From: Alicyclobacillus tolerans
Lineage (GTDB): Bacteria; Bacillota; Bacilli; Alicyclobacillales; Alicyclobacillaceae
DNA: 64,000 bases
NCBI RefSeq assembly: GCF_900142255.1
Contig: NZ_FRAF01000011.1
Span: forward strand, 1 to 64,000
Reading direction: 5' to 3'
In this document: one piece after another, positions 1 through 9,030 of the stretch
Layout: each line of letters starts with the position of its first letter
How positions within the stretch are numbered: position 1 is the stretch's first letter
Translations under genes and position numbers: made by a program
The notes under the pieces: generated by a model
The model's input: only the letters and a program-made list of their open reading frames with translations
Told to the model about the DNA's origin: nothing
The model's database searches: none

Positions 1-198
1 CTTTCCCGCATCAGGCATGCGCCTCATGCGCCTATCCGGCCTTAGCACCCGTTTCCAGGCGTTATTCCGGTCTGTTAGGCAGATTCCCCACGTGTTCCTC
101 ACCCGTCCGCCGCTGGTATCTTTCGATACCCGCTCGACTTGCATGTATTAGGCACGCCGCCAGCGTTCGTCCTGAGCCAGGATCAAACTCTCAATGTC
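1..198 (-). rRNA. 16S ribosomal RNA, 5' end only
   Basis: The complement carries the universal 16S 5' primer region (AGAGTTTGATCCTGGCTCAG, complement of 172-191), followed by the conserved stretch coding for GACGAACGCTGGCGGCGTGC and CATGCAAGTCGAGCG. By analogy with E. coli the mature 5' end lies about 7 bases upstream of AGAGTTTG, near 198. The gene runs off the left edge, so only about 200 of roughly 1,500 bases are present. It is the start of an rRNA operon transcribed leftward. Confidence 0.97.
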
Positions 199-334
199 TG
201 ATTCCTTCTCCCTCGCTCTCTCGAGCTCGGGCACTTCTTCTCTGGCGTTTGGTGATTCTTGTGCGTGTTTAGTTTTCAAGGTTCTCTCGCTGCCAAGGCT
301 CTCTTTCGCGTCCCCTCTTGCAGCGACAGCGACT

Positions 335-363
335 ATCTTACCTCCCTCCAAACTTTTTTGCAA
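335..363 (-). promoter_or_regulatory. rRNA operon promoter
   Basis: On the minus strand a -35 TTGCAA (358-363) and a -10 TAAGAT (335-340) are separated by exactly 17 bases. Transcription would start about 130 bases upstream of mature 16S. The leader carries CCTTGAAAACTAAAC (around 272-286), the type of sequence seen in Bacilli rRNA leaders. 199-414 otherwise holds no gene. Confidence 0.6.
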
Positions 364-414
364 CCCCTTTTTGAAAAAAATAATCATGTATTTTTTTCCA
401 TCTAATTTATCGGT

Positions 415-1578
415 TTACAAAGAACTTGTGCATTGCTCCAATGGCATGCGGGAAAAACCATAAACAAAGTTAGAGTTAATCAGTTCAGAACGCTTTTCGT
501 CGACCACAAACTGAAAATCCACGTCCAACATATAGCGCAGCGCAATACTAGCTTCCAATCGGGCCAAAGGTGCACCCAGGCAAAAATGGATTCCATGTCC
601 AAAAGCTACATGGCGCAAATTAGTTCTTGTAAGAATAAATTCATTGGCTTGAGGAAAAACGCGATCGTCCCGATTCGCGGATCCTATCCAGGCTACCACG
701 AATTTTCCTGGCGGCAATATTCTTCCCGATAATACCGTTTCACTGATGGTCAATCGAGACATATTTTGCACCGGTGAACGGTAACGTAAAGTTTCCTCAA
801 CAGCCTGATCCATTAACTCCGGATTCGCTTTCAGTTGATGCCAGACATCAGGGTAATTGTGAAATGTATAAATGGCATTGGACAATAGATTGGTGGTTGT
901 CTCATTACCCGCCACTAGAAGCAGAATACAAAATCCTAAAATGTCCATATGCGACAGTGCTTCGCCATCTATCTGTGCTTCCAGCAGTCTGCTGATTAAA
1001 TCGTCCTTCGGTGATTTTTTTCGGCTGGATATAATTTGCGAAAAATACTCAATCATTTCCTGCTGAGCATTGTCATAAGTTATCTCTTCTCCGTTTTCCA
1101 AAGCATGCGAGCCAGTAACAATGGCGTCCGACCACTCTTTAAAACGCTCTTGATCGGAAGATGGGACGCCGAGTAATTCGGCAATGACAATCACAGGAAG
1201 AGGATAGCTGAATTGTTTTACAAAGTCGGGGCTAGCTGATTCATGAAGATGATGAAATAATTCTTTTGTAATTTCTTGAATGCGAGACTGAAGGGCTGCA
1301 ATAGCTTTCGGCGTAAAGGCTTGAGATACAAGTGAGCGAAGTAATCGATGACGAGGAGGATCTTGACTGATTAAACTGGCCGAAATCGGATCGTATGCTT
1401 CTATATCACCTGATCGTTTTGAAGAAAAGATTGCGTAATTAGAAAGTACTTCTTTCACATCTTCGTAGCAAAACACATGCCAAACTCCCTGTTCGTCTTC
1501 ATAAATTGGATGGTGTTCACGCATATATGCGTAACCATCAAACGGATTAAGCGATGGCTGTTTAAGAAAGTCGAGCAT
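415..1578 (-). CDS. cytochrome P450
   Basis: Soluble bacterial-type P450 of 387 residues, the usual size for class I/CYP107- or CYP109-like enzymes. It has the I-helix oxygen-binding motif AGNETT (residues 223-228), the K-helix EETLR (261-265) and the haem loop FGHGIHFCLG with the thiolate ligand Cys333. No membrane anchor is visible, so it would be cytoplasmic and need a separate ferredoxin or flavodoxin partner, which is not encoded nearby. The start at 1578 is chosen because AGGAGGGTGG sits just upstream; the frame is open further but without a ribosome site. It is divergent from the winged-helix gene at 1713, which may regulate it. The substrate cannot be told. Confidence 0.93.
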   Translation of the reverse strand: MLDFLKQPSLNPFDGYAYMREHHPIYEDEQGVWHVFCYEDVKEVLSNYAIFSSKRSGDIEAYDPISASLISQDPPRHRLLRSLVSQAFTPKAIAALQSRIQEITKELFHHLHESASPDFVKQFSYPLPVIVIAELLGVPSSDQERFKEWSDAIVTGSHALENGEEITYDNAQQEMIEYFSQIISSRKKSPKDDLISRLLEAQIDGEALSHMDILGFCILLLVAGNETTTNLLSNAIYTFHNYPDVWHQLKANPELMDQAVEETLRYRSPVQNMSRLTISETVLSGRILPPGKFVVAWIGSANRDDRVFPQANEFILTRTNLRHVAFGHGIHFCLGAPLARLEASIALRYMLDVDFQFVVDEKRSELINSNFVYGFSRMPLEQCTSSL

Positions 1579-1712
1579 GTAAAAACCACCCTCCTGATTA
1601 TTTAACTCTAAAGATACATGAAACTGCGTCACAAAATAACCCTATTGTTTCACAAAATTCCATTACAACTGACGCAAGGTCATGCTAGTCTATGTGATAT
1701 AGAGAAAGCTTG

Positions 1713-2096
1713 ATGATGTGGGTGCAAAGGGGTGTCAATTCAATCGTGGAGCAGCCCTGGAAAATTCATTTAGGCCCCAATGTCTATTTGGACTTGCGCC
1801 AGGAAGCTGTGGTACGTGATGGAATGGTCCGCAATCTATCGCGTCTGCAGTTTCGTCTGCTTCACTTCTTAGCTCAGCACCTCAATACTCCCGTCTCAAC
1901 CGAATCGTTGATTGAATATGTATGGGGCCAAACTTGGGTGAGTCGTGACGAATTGTACGTCTATATCAGCCGTATTAAGCGAATTTTAGAGATTGACCCA
2001 ACACGACCAGACCACCTTTTAACGGTACGGGGCTACGGCTATCTTTTACGTACCGAACCGCCCAACTATATCCCAAACATGAATCGTGACGGATGA
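1713..2096 (+). CDS. stand-alone winged-helix (OmpR/PhoB-type DNA-binding) regulator
   Basis: About 127 residues made almost entirely of a Trans_reg_C winged-helix domain: NLSRLQFRLLHFLAQH (helix 1), then ESLIEYVWG, the recognition region YVYISRIKRILEIDP and the terminal wing LLTVRGYGYLL. There is no receiver domain, so it is not a canonical response regulator; either the signal comes from elsewhere or its abundance is regulated. It is divergent from the P450 gene, with about 130 bases between the two starts. An alternative start is GTG at 1746, preceded by AAGGGGTG. Inference: it controls the P450 gene or itself. Confidence 0.75.
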   Translation: MMWVQRGVNSIVEQPWKIHLGPNVYLDLRQEAVVRDGMVRNLSRLQFRLLHFLAQHLNTPVSTESLIEYVWGQTWVSRDELYVYISRIKRILEIDPTRPDHLLTVRGYGYLLRTEPPNYIPNMNRDG

Positions 2097-2103
2097 TAAC
2101 TTC

Positions 2104-2152
2104 AAGGTTAAATTGAATTTATTAGGGGATAACCTTAACAAACTGTAAGGTT
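2104..2152. repeat. three alternating inverted half-sites AAGGTTA/TAACCTTA/TAAGGTT
   Basis: AAGGTTA (2104-2110) is complementary to TAACCTT (2130-2136). The same middle arm, read as AACCTTA (2131-2137), is complementary to TAAGGTT (2146-2152). The central arm can therefore pair with either flank. It lies just after the stop codon of the winged-helix gene and before its terminator. It may be a binding site or an RNA switch; no function is established. Confidence 0.5.
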
Positions 2153-2222
2153 CATTTCTTCAATTGTATGATAATCTAAGACCATCCCAATTGGAATCCT
2201 GTAACCAGTATCATCCCTTGAG

Positions 2223-2249
2223 GACACTTTCTTAAGTGTCTATTTTTTT
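2223..2249 (+). terminator. rho-independent terminator of the winged-helix gene
   Basis: GACACTT (2223-2229), loop TCTT, AAGTGTC (2234-2240), then TATTTTTTT. The stem is 7 bp with a clean T tract on the plus strand. Confidence 0.75.
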
Positions 2250-2270
2250 GGCAGTCAACAACGCTTGCGT

Positions 2271-3296
2271 TTAAGTGAAGTATTCAATATTCGATCCTTC
2301 AAAAAGATTGGCAATTTTTTCTTCAAAGAGCGCACGGATTTGCTGTTGTTGTTCATCACGATACACATATTTCCCTATACCGTATCTCCCCCATTTATAT
2401 TGCCGATCCGTTTCCTCCATATGGAGTTTAGTCTTTGGATAATTTTTTTCAATCACTCGTTTTGCCGGTTTTGTGAATCGATGCTGAATGATTTCAAAAG
2501 TGATTTGCGCGTGATAAGAGCTGGGTATAGTTCTAGAAAGCTCCTCCAATAGCGCTGTGTATTCGTCCTGCCAACCGTCAAACAGATAGACAGGGGCAAT
2601 AATAAATCCTAGTGGGTACCCCGCCCGTACCACTTTACATGCCGCTTCTATGCGTTTTGAAAGCGGAGACGTGTTTGCCTCAAATTGTTTTACCATGTAG
2701 GGCGCATTGACGGAAAATCGAAAACGCGTATGACCTCCATGCTTCGCATCAAGTAAACTATCGACCCAATGATATTTCGTCACAAATCGCAATCTCCCAT
2801 ACGGCTGATTACCCATAAATTCAATTAACCGTCGCAAACTGCCTGTCAAGTGTTCAATACTCAGCGGATCGGACGTACATGCAGCTTCAAAACGGGTAAT
2901 CTCAGGCTGGCGTTGATGGATATACATTTGTGCCTGTTGAAGAATTTCTTCTATATTCACATAAACGCGAATATAGGGCTTGGCGCCTAGCGTCGTCTGC
3001 AAATAACAGTAATGGCAGTGTCCTATGCACCCTGTTGCGATAGGAATTGCATACTCTGCAGAAGGTTTGGATGTATCAAATTTTAATGTTTTCCGTACCC
3101 CAACGACCAATGTTCGTTTGGCGTTTCTGTATTTTTGTAACTCTGTATCACCTGGCAAACCTCGGATTTGGTTATGTGAGGTTGTTTCTAGTATTTCCAC
3201 ACCCATGGCATGAAGCTTTTCTAATATTTCTTTGCCCATTGGATATTGAAGCGCTCCGGGTTCAACATAAGCTCTGTCGGGAACGAAAATTTGCAT
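2271..3296 (-). CDS. splB: spore photoproduct lyase
   Basis: Radical-SAM enzyme that reverses the spore photoproduct (5-thyminyl-5,6-dihydrothymine) in UV-damaged spore DNA during germination. The 341 residues match the family length. The [4Fe-4S] motif is CIGHCHYC, with Cys90, Cys94 and Cys97; the conserved hydrogen-relay Tyr96 and the catalytic H-donor Cys140 (EAACTSDPL) are all present. The N terminus (MQIFVPDRAYVEPGAL) is typical. No splA-like TRAP-family regulator gene lies next to it, unlike B. subtilis splAB. It marks the host as a spore former. Confidence 0.97.
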   Translation of the reverse strand: MQIFVPDRAYVEPGALQYPMGKEILEKLHAMGVEILETTSHNQIRGLPGDTELQKYRNAKRTLVVGVRKTLKFDTSKPSAEYAIPIATGCIGHCHYCYLQTTLGAKPYIRVYVNIEEILQQAQMYIHQRQPEITRFEAACTSDPLSIEHLTGSLRRLIEFMGNQPYGRLRFVTKYHWVDSLLDAKHGGHTRFRFSVNAPYMVKQFEANTSPLSKRIEAACKVVRAGYPLGFIIAPVYLFDGWQDEYTALLEELSRTIPSSYHAQITFEIIQHRFTKPAKRVIEKNYPKTKLHMEETDRQYKWGRYGIGKYVYRDEQQQQIRALFEEKIANLFEGSNIEYFT

Positions 3297-3395
3297 TCAG
3301 ATCACCTTGCCATCGTTATTTTGACCTATCTTGTACTCTCCCCACACATTCATGCCTTAAAATAAATGAAATTTAGTAAGATTCCTCCATCTGCA

Positions 3396-3441
3396 AAAAA
3401 TAAAAAACGACATGCCAATGAATCTACTCATCGACATGTCG
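3396..3441 (-). terminator. terminator of the purine operon
   Basis: On the minus strand CGACATG (complement of 3435-3441) pairs with CATGTCG (complement of 3408-3414), with an inner CGATGA/TCATTG stem that includes one G-T pair. A long T-rich tract follows (complement of 3396-3407). It lies about 30 bases after the purD stop. Confidence 0.85.
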
Positions 3442-3469
3442 CGTTCTATTCAAAATAGATGCAAATGGT

Positions 3470-4747
3470 TTATGCATCGAGATCGTGCAACAAATCACGA
3501 CGCAAATATTTTCCCTTCATTTCTACCGCATTCGCCAATGCATAGGCTCGTTCTGCTGCCGTTTGTGCATCTGCTCCTGTCGCGGTAACTGCCAACACGC
3601 GACCACCCGCACTCACAAGCTCTCCAGTAGATGAAAGATCTGTGCCGGCTTGAAAAATCACAGTTTGTTTGGGCCAATCCTCTATAGGCGGCAGGACAAT
3701 GGTATCCCCTTTGCGCGGCGTACCCGGATAACCTTCTGCCGCCAGAATGACAGTTACCGCAGCTTCAGACCGCCAGCTCACTTGCACATCCGATAGACGA
3801 TGTCTTGCTGTGGCCAGACAAACTTCTAAAAGATCTGTCTCTAGCAGGGGCAGAATTGCCTCCGTTTCAGGATCACCAAATCTCGCGTTGAATTCTACAA
3901 CCTTCGGCCCATTCGCTGTGACCATTAAACCAACATACAATACACCGCAGTATACGATTCCGTCTTTTTTCAATTCAGACAAAATAGGTTGAACAATGCG
4001 CCTCGTGACTTCTTCCACATCAGTCGGTGTAAAACTAGGTACAGGCGCAAAAACACCCATGCCTCCCGTATTAGGGCCTGTGTCCCCTTCTCCAATACGC
4101 TTATGATCACGCGCAGGTAACATGGGCTGCACGAAATGTTCATCGACAAAATACATCAGCGAAACTTCTCGACCTGTCATTCTCTCTTCTAATACCACAC
4201 GGGCTCCCGCTTCACTTTTCATGATTTGCTCAACAGCCGCACGTGTCTCCGCCAGGCTTTCGGCCACAATGACGCCTTTCCCTTTGGCCAGCCCATCCGC
4301 TTTTACCACCATAGCTTTTCCAGCCTTGTCCAGATAATCAAGAGCGGACTGCAAATCAGAAAAAGTGGCTGATGCCGCTGTGGGTACATGAGCTCGCTGC
4401 ATCATTTCTTTGGCATACGCCTTCGACCACTCCAGACGAGCTGCCGCCTTTTTGGGACCAAACGCCAATATCCCCGCAGCTTCTAATTCATCCGCTAATC
4501 CGAGAGCGAGAGGAGCTTCCGGGCCAATCACCACCAAGCGGATGGACTTCTCCTGGGCAAAACGAACGATACCTGCCACATCTTCCTCACTGAGAGGAAC
4601 TCGCGTGGCTAACTTTTCCATCCCCGGGTTGCCCGGGGCTACATATAGCTCCGGCTGTAGATTGCTTTGCGCCAGCTTCCAGATTAAAGCGTGTTCTCTG
4701 GCGCCCGATCCAATAACAAGCACCCGCAAAGTTTCAGTCAATGCCAA
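3470..4747 (-). CDS. purD: phosphoribosylamine-glycine ligase
   Basis: ATP-grasp enzyme joining glycine to 5-phosphoribosylamine to give GAR, the second step of purine synthesis. It starts with the Rossmann-like VLVIGSGAREHALIWKL and has the PGNPGM, KADGLAKGKGV and FNARFGDPETE motifs. TTG at 4747 is chosen (about 425 residues) because AAAGGAGA lies directly upstream and the family starts near this point; TTG at 4741 is an alternative. The frame is open to 4810 but that extension has no family similarity. Last gene of the operon, just before the terminator. Confidence 0.96.
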   Translation of the reverse strand: MALTETLRVLVIGSGAREHALIWKLAQSNLQPELYVAPGNPGMEKLATRVPLSEEDVAGIVRFAQEKSIRLVVIGPEAPLALGLADELEAAGILAFGPKKAAARLEWSKAYAKEMMQRAHVPTAASATFSDLQSALDYLDKAGKAMVVKADGLAKGKGVIVAESLAETRAAVEQIMKSEAGARVVLEERMTGREVSLMYFVDEHFVQPMLPARDHKRIGEGDTGPNTGGMGVFAPVPSFTPTDVEEVTRRIVQPILSELKKDGIVYCGVLYVGLMVTANGPKVVEFNARFGDPETEAILPLLETDLLEVCLATARHRLSDVQVSWRSEAAVTVILAAEGYPGTPRKGDTIVLPPIEDWPKQTVIFQAGTDLSSTGELVSAGGRVLAVTATGADAQTAAERAYALANAVEMKGKYLRRDLLHDLDA

Positions 4748-4844
4748 GCGTCTCCTTTCTCCTAACCGTCCTTGACGCAAAATGGTTGATGGTATCACTT
4801 CTCGCAGCATTCCACCTTAAAAATCGCAGTGCAACTTGGATGGT

Positions 4845-6425
4845 TTAGTGAAGAAAATGCCGTTCTCCTGTAAACACCATGGCAATTTGCTTCTCGTTGG
4901 CAGCCTCCACACTTTCCGCATCGCGAATGGAACCGCCAGGTTGAACAATGGCCGCAATACCTGCAGAGGCAGCGGCATCCACCGTATCTCGCATAGGGAA
5001 GAATGCGTCAGAGGCCAGTACAGCGCCAACCGCCCTGCTACCAGCTTGGCGTAACGCAATCTCTGCTGCTCCTACGCGATTACTTTGACCAGGCCCAATA
5101 CCAAGAGTCTGAAAAGCATTAGCCACTACGATGGCATTCGATTTCACATAACGCACTGTTCTCCAGGCAAACTGCAATGCCCGCCATTCTTCCTCACTAG
5201 GCGCACGATGAGTTACGACTCTCCATGTTTCCGGGGAACTGACAAACGTATCTACTTCTTGTACCAAAAGGCCGCCGCTAACACGCCGAAAGGTTACATC
5301 ACCCGGCTGATGAAGAGGCTTGGCCATATCCACGGTCAATAAACGAACATTTTTCTTACGTGCCATAACGGCTAACGCTTCACTGGTATAGTCAGGAGCA
5401 ATAATAATTTCCAAAAAAAGTTCTGCCATTTTTTCAGCCACACTGCGATTAACCACGCGATTCAAAGCAACTATGCCGCCAAAAATAGATACTGGATCGG
5501 CCTCATACGCGCGTGCATAAGCTTCTTCCAGTGTTTCACCAAGGCCAATACCGCAAGGATTCATATGCTTGACAGCAACAACCGCTGCTGTTTGCAAATC
5601 ATCGAGTCCGCGCAGGATTTGAATCGCTGCATCAGCGTCCTGGATATTGTTGTACGACAATTCTTTGCCTTGTAATTGCTGAGCAGCAGCGATACTTGCC
5701 GGGGAAGCTTGCAGATCGCGATAAAAATGTGCAGCCTGATGAGGATTTTCACCATATCTCAACGACTGTTTGCTGATGGCAACATAATGAAACTGCATCG
5801 GAAACTCGGATGAAATTGACTTATCATCTGAAACTACGGCTGTATGTTCTGCACGCAGCAAATAATCTGCTACAAAACCATCATAAGCGGCTGTCACCGC
5901 AAACACTTTAGCAGCTAATTTTTGTCGATCCGTTGCGGTTAAACTGTCCTCCGCCAGCTTGTCCAAAACCCATCTGTAATCCGCCGGATCGACCAAGGGT
6001 ATACAACCATGAAAATTTTTTGCTGCTGCCCGCAGCATGGAAGGTCCACCAATGTCAATCATTTCAATACATTCTTCAAACGTAGCGTCCTGACGGGATA
6101 CTGTATCTGTGAAAGGATATAGATTGACAACCACCAAATCAATTGGATCGATTTGATGTTGACGCAGACTTTCTTGATGTTGCGGATGATTGCGCAAAGC
6201 AAGCAACCCTGCATGAATACGCGGATGTAAGGTTTTGACGCGGCCATCCAGCATTTCCGGAAAACCTGTATGCTCTTCCACATCCTTCACAGCTAGACCA
6301 GCATTGCGTAAGTGAGTGGCTGTCCCACCCGTAGACAAAATGCCGTAACCCAGTTCAACCAAACGCTGACAAAGCTCCACCACACCTGTTTTATCAAAAA
6401 CGCTGACAAGTGCATAACGCGCCAT
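4845..6425 (-). CDS. purH: bifunctional AICAR transformylase / IMP cyclohydrolase
   Basis: 526 residues, the standard length, catalysing the last two steps to IMP with 10-formyl-THF as donor. The N-terminal cyclohydrolase domain opens ALVSVFDKTGVVEL and contains STGGTA and VNLYPF. The C-terminal transformylase carries the Lys-His pair in AVKHMNPCGIG, SLRYGENPHQ and the ending EKQIAMVFTGERHF. AAAGGTGATG precedes the ATG. In the operon it lies between purM and purD; purN, which often sits between purM and purH, is absent. Confidence 0.98.
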   Translation of the reverse strand: MARYALVSVFDKTGVVELCQRLVELGYGILSTGGTATHLRNAGLAVKDVEEHTGFPEMLDGRVKTLHPRIHAGLLALRNHPQHQESLRQHQIDPIDLVVVNLYPFTDTVSRQDATFEECIEMIDIGGPSMLRAAAKNFHGCIPLVDPADYRWVLDKLAEDSLTATDRQKLAAKVFAVTAAYDGFVADYLLRAEHTAVVSDDKSISSEFPMQFHYVAISKQSLRYGENPHQAAHFYRDLQASPASIAAAQQLQGKELSYNNIQDADAAIQILRGLDDLQTAAVVAVKHMNPCGIGLGETLEEAYARAYEADPVSIFGGIVALNRVVNRSVAEKMAELFLEIIIAPDYTSEALAVMARKKNVRLLTVDMAKPLHQPGDVTFRRVSGGLLVQEVDTFVSSPETWRVVTHRAPSEEEWRALQFAWRTVRYVKSNAIVVANAFQTLGIGPGQSNRVGAAEIALRQAGSRAVGAVLASDAFFPMRDTVDAAASAGIAAIVQPGGSIRDAESVEAANEKQIAMVFTGERHFLH

Positions 6426-6474
6426 GACACATCACCTTTCTGCTTTGAAAATCAACAGATGCTCCCGAACAAAT

Positions 6475-7503
6475 TTAGTTCCAGACAGGTTCATCTCCAG
6501 CAATCACTTGACCGATGGGATAGGCCGTTTCCCCCGCCGCCTTGAACCATTCAAGACAAGAAGTTGCGGATTCTTTGGGAACAACCAGCACATAACCAAT
6601 GCCAAGATTCCAGACGCGCTGCACAGCACGTAAAGATAGACCGGACTGTTCCAGCAAGAACGTCATCAGAGGCGGCAAAGACCATGCGCTGGAGTCGAAT
6701 TGGACGGTTAATCCTTCCGGCAAGCAACGCGGTACATTTTCAATCAACCCGCCTCCTGTGATGTGAGCCATGGCGTGAATGGGCAGACCCAAAGAGAGAG
6801 CTTCGAGCACAGGTTTGACATAAATTCGTGTAGGTTGCAGCAAGGCTTCGCCAAGACTCATCATGCTGCCAGGGAACGTCTGCGTATAAGAAAGTCGCTG
6901 ATCGGCAACGATTTTACGAACGAGCGAATAACCATTGCTATGCATACCGCTACTAGCTAAGCCAAGCAGTACATGGCCTTCCTGAACAAGGCTTCCATCC
7001 ACAATCCGATCACGGTTGGCAACCCCTACCGCAAATCCAGCCACGTCGTATTCACCAGGATGATACATACCTGGCATTTCTGCCGTCTCACCGCCAACCA
7101 GAGCACAGCCAGCCAACCGACATCCCTCTGCCACGCCTCCTACAACCGCTTCTGCCACATCCACAGACAAGCGTTCTACCGCCAGGTAGTCCAAAAAGAA
7201 AAGCGGCGTAGCGCCAGCAGTGAGAATATCGTTGACACACATGGCAACACAGTCAATTCCAATCGTATGGTGTCGATCCAGTTCAAAAGCGATTTTCAAT
7301 TTTGTTCCAACACCATCGGTACCTGAAAAAAGAACAGGTTTAGGAAAAGCCTGCAAATCGAGTTGAAACCCGCCTGCAAAACCGCCAATTCGCCCCAGCA
7401 CTCCAGAAGTCTGGGTAGTCCGAGCTAAACGAGCATATCGTTTGGCCGCTTCATTGCCAGCGTCTATATCTACACCTGCCGCTTTGTATACATCTTCACT
7501 CAC
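6475..7503 (-). CDS. purM: phosphoribosylformylglycinamidine cyclo-ligase (AIR synthetase)
   Basis: Converts FGAM plus ATP to AIR. 342 residues. The opening YKAAGVDIDAGNEA and the motif FSGTDGVGTKLKIA are diagnostic; ALVGGETAEMPGMY and ITGGGLIENVPR follow. GTG start. The start overlaps the purF stop by four bases (GTGA), which implies translational coupling. Confidence 0.98.
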   Translation of the reverse strand: MSEDVYKAAGVDIDAGNEAAKRYARLARTTQTSGVLGRIGGFAGGFQLDLQAFPKPVLFSGTDGVGTKLKIAFELDRHHTIGIDCVAMCVNDILTAGATPLFFLDYLAVERLSVDVAEAVVGGVAEGCRLAGCALVGGETAEMPGMYHPGEYDVAGFAVGVANRDRIVDGSLVQEGHVLLGLASSGMHSNGYSLVRKIVADQRLSYTQTFPGSMMSLGEALLQPTRIYVKPVLEALSLGLPIHAMAHITGGGLIENVPRCLPEGLTVQFDSSAWSLPPLMTFLLEQSGLSLRAVQRVWNLGIGYVLVVPKESATSCLEWFKAAGETAYPIGQVIAGDEPVWN

Positions 7504-9023
7504 GCACCCCGACCGCCTTTCTCTATATAGGATGGCCTCGTTGCTGTAGCAACGAACGAACCTGTTTCGCCAGTTCCAGCCTTGTCCTTTTCTTGATCTG
7601 GCAAATCAGTGGGATAACGTCCTGTAAAGCAAGCATTACAAAAAGGCGCATGTTCGTGAGGGCCAGTAAATTGAAACGCCTCCATTAACTCTTCAACAGT
7701 CATATATTCCAGCGAATCTGCTCCCACTTCCCGACAAATCTCCTCCACACTGTGAGTCGCGGCAATCAGTTGCCGGCGAGTGGCTGTATCAATCCCATAA
7801 TGGCAAGGATTCTTATATGGTGGAGAAGAAATACGCAGATGCACTTCAGTCGCACCAGCGTTTCGCAAAAGTTGTACAATGCGGCGAATGGTTGTACCGC
7901 GTACAATCGAGTCGTCAATTAATACAACACGTTTGCCATCCACGATGCCTCGCACCGCGTTCAGCTTCATGCGCACACCCATATCCCGCAATTCCTGAGA
8001 AGGTTGAATAAATGTACGCGCAATATATTTGTTTTTAATTAATCCCATTTCAAAAGGAATTTTGCTAGCTTCCGCAAATCCCGAAGCAGCAGAAATACTA
8101 GAATCAGGTACACCAATCACAATGTCACCATCCGCAGGATGGCGTTCTGCCAAAATTTTCCCAAGTTTTTTTCGCACTGCATGCACATTGTATCCGTCTA
8201 TATCGCTGTCCGGACGCGCAAAATAAATATATTCAAACGTACACATGCGTCGTTGCCGCGGTTCGGCAAAGCGTCTGCTGATGATCCCGTCGGATTGAAT
8301 GGTAATCAATTCTCCTGGTTCAATATCGCGCAAATAACGAGCTCCAATCGTCTCCAGAGCACAGGTTTCAGACGCTAGACAGTAACTTCCATCCAGCTCA
8401 CCAAGCACCAGCGGACGCAGGCCAAACGGATCGCGCGCAGCAATCAATTGGTCATCTGTCAGCATGACCAGCGCAAAACCGCCTGATATGTCTTGCAGCG
8501 CTGACTCTACAGCCGAAACCATCTCTTCTTCTCCCGATCTGGCGATAAGGTGCGCAATAACTTCTGTATCACTGGTGGATTGGAATAAACTGCCCTCCAA
8601 TTCCAACCCAATTCGCAATTGACGAGCGTTGACCAGATTCCCGTTGTGGGCAATAGCAAGATGATGACGATGCGTAGCAACAGTAATGGGCTGAGCGTTT
8701 TGTATCGTATTTTCGCCCGCAGTAGAGTACCGTACGTGACCAATGGCGTTTACACCAGACAACTCTGACAATTCCCCATTGGCAAACACATCTGACACCA
8801 ATCCCAAGCCTTTGTGACTGTGCATACCGTCGACTGACATGACAGCCATGCCAGCCGCCTCCTGTCCACGATGCTGAAGCGCAATCAGCGCAAAATAAGT
8901 GAGTTCTGGAGCTTTCTCATGCTGAAAAATACCAAACACGCCACACTCTTCAACAGGTCGATCCGCTTTTTCTTCTAGATCGCTTGATGTCTCCCATGCT
9001 GTTGGACAATCTTTTGATAGCAT
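7500..9023 (-). CDS. purF: amidophosphoribosyltransferase
   Basis: Commits PRPP and glutamine to purine synthesis. 507 residues. The catalytic N-terminal cysteine is Cys27 in EECGVFGIF, so a 26-residue propeptide must be removed; this is longer than the 11-residue one of B. subtilis. The PRPP loop is VVLIDDSIVRGTT. It is the iron-sulfur type: candidate [4Fe-4S] ligands are the Cys of RRMCTFEY, the Cys of KNPCHYG and the pair in FCNACF. It lies 7 bases after purL and overlaps purM. Confidence 0.98.
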   Translation of the reverse strand: MLSKDCPTAWETSSDLEEKADRPVEECGVFGIFQHEKAPELTYFALIALQHRGQEAAGMAVMSVDGMHSHKGLGLVSDVFANGELSELSGVNAIGHVRYSTAGENTIQNAQPITVATHRHHLAIAHNGNLVNARQLRIGLELEGSLFQSTSDTEVIAHLIARSGEEEMVSAVESALQDISGGFALVMLTDDQLIAARDPFGLRPLVLGELDGSYCLASETCALETIGARYLRDIEPGELITIQSDGIISRRFAEPRQRRMCTFEYIYFARPDSDIDGYNVHAVRKKLGKILAERHPADGDIVIGVPDSSISAASGFAEASKIPFEMGLIKNKYIARTFIQPSQELRDMGVRMKLNAVRGIVDGKRVVLIDDSIVRGTTIRRIVQLLRNAGATEVHLRISSPPYKNPCHYGIDTATRRQLIAATHSVEEICREVGADSLEYMTVEELMEAFQFTGPHEHAPFCNACFTGRYPTDLPDQEKDKAGTGETGSFVATATRPSYIEKGGRGA

Positions 9024-9030
9024 CCGCGCC

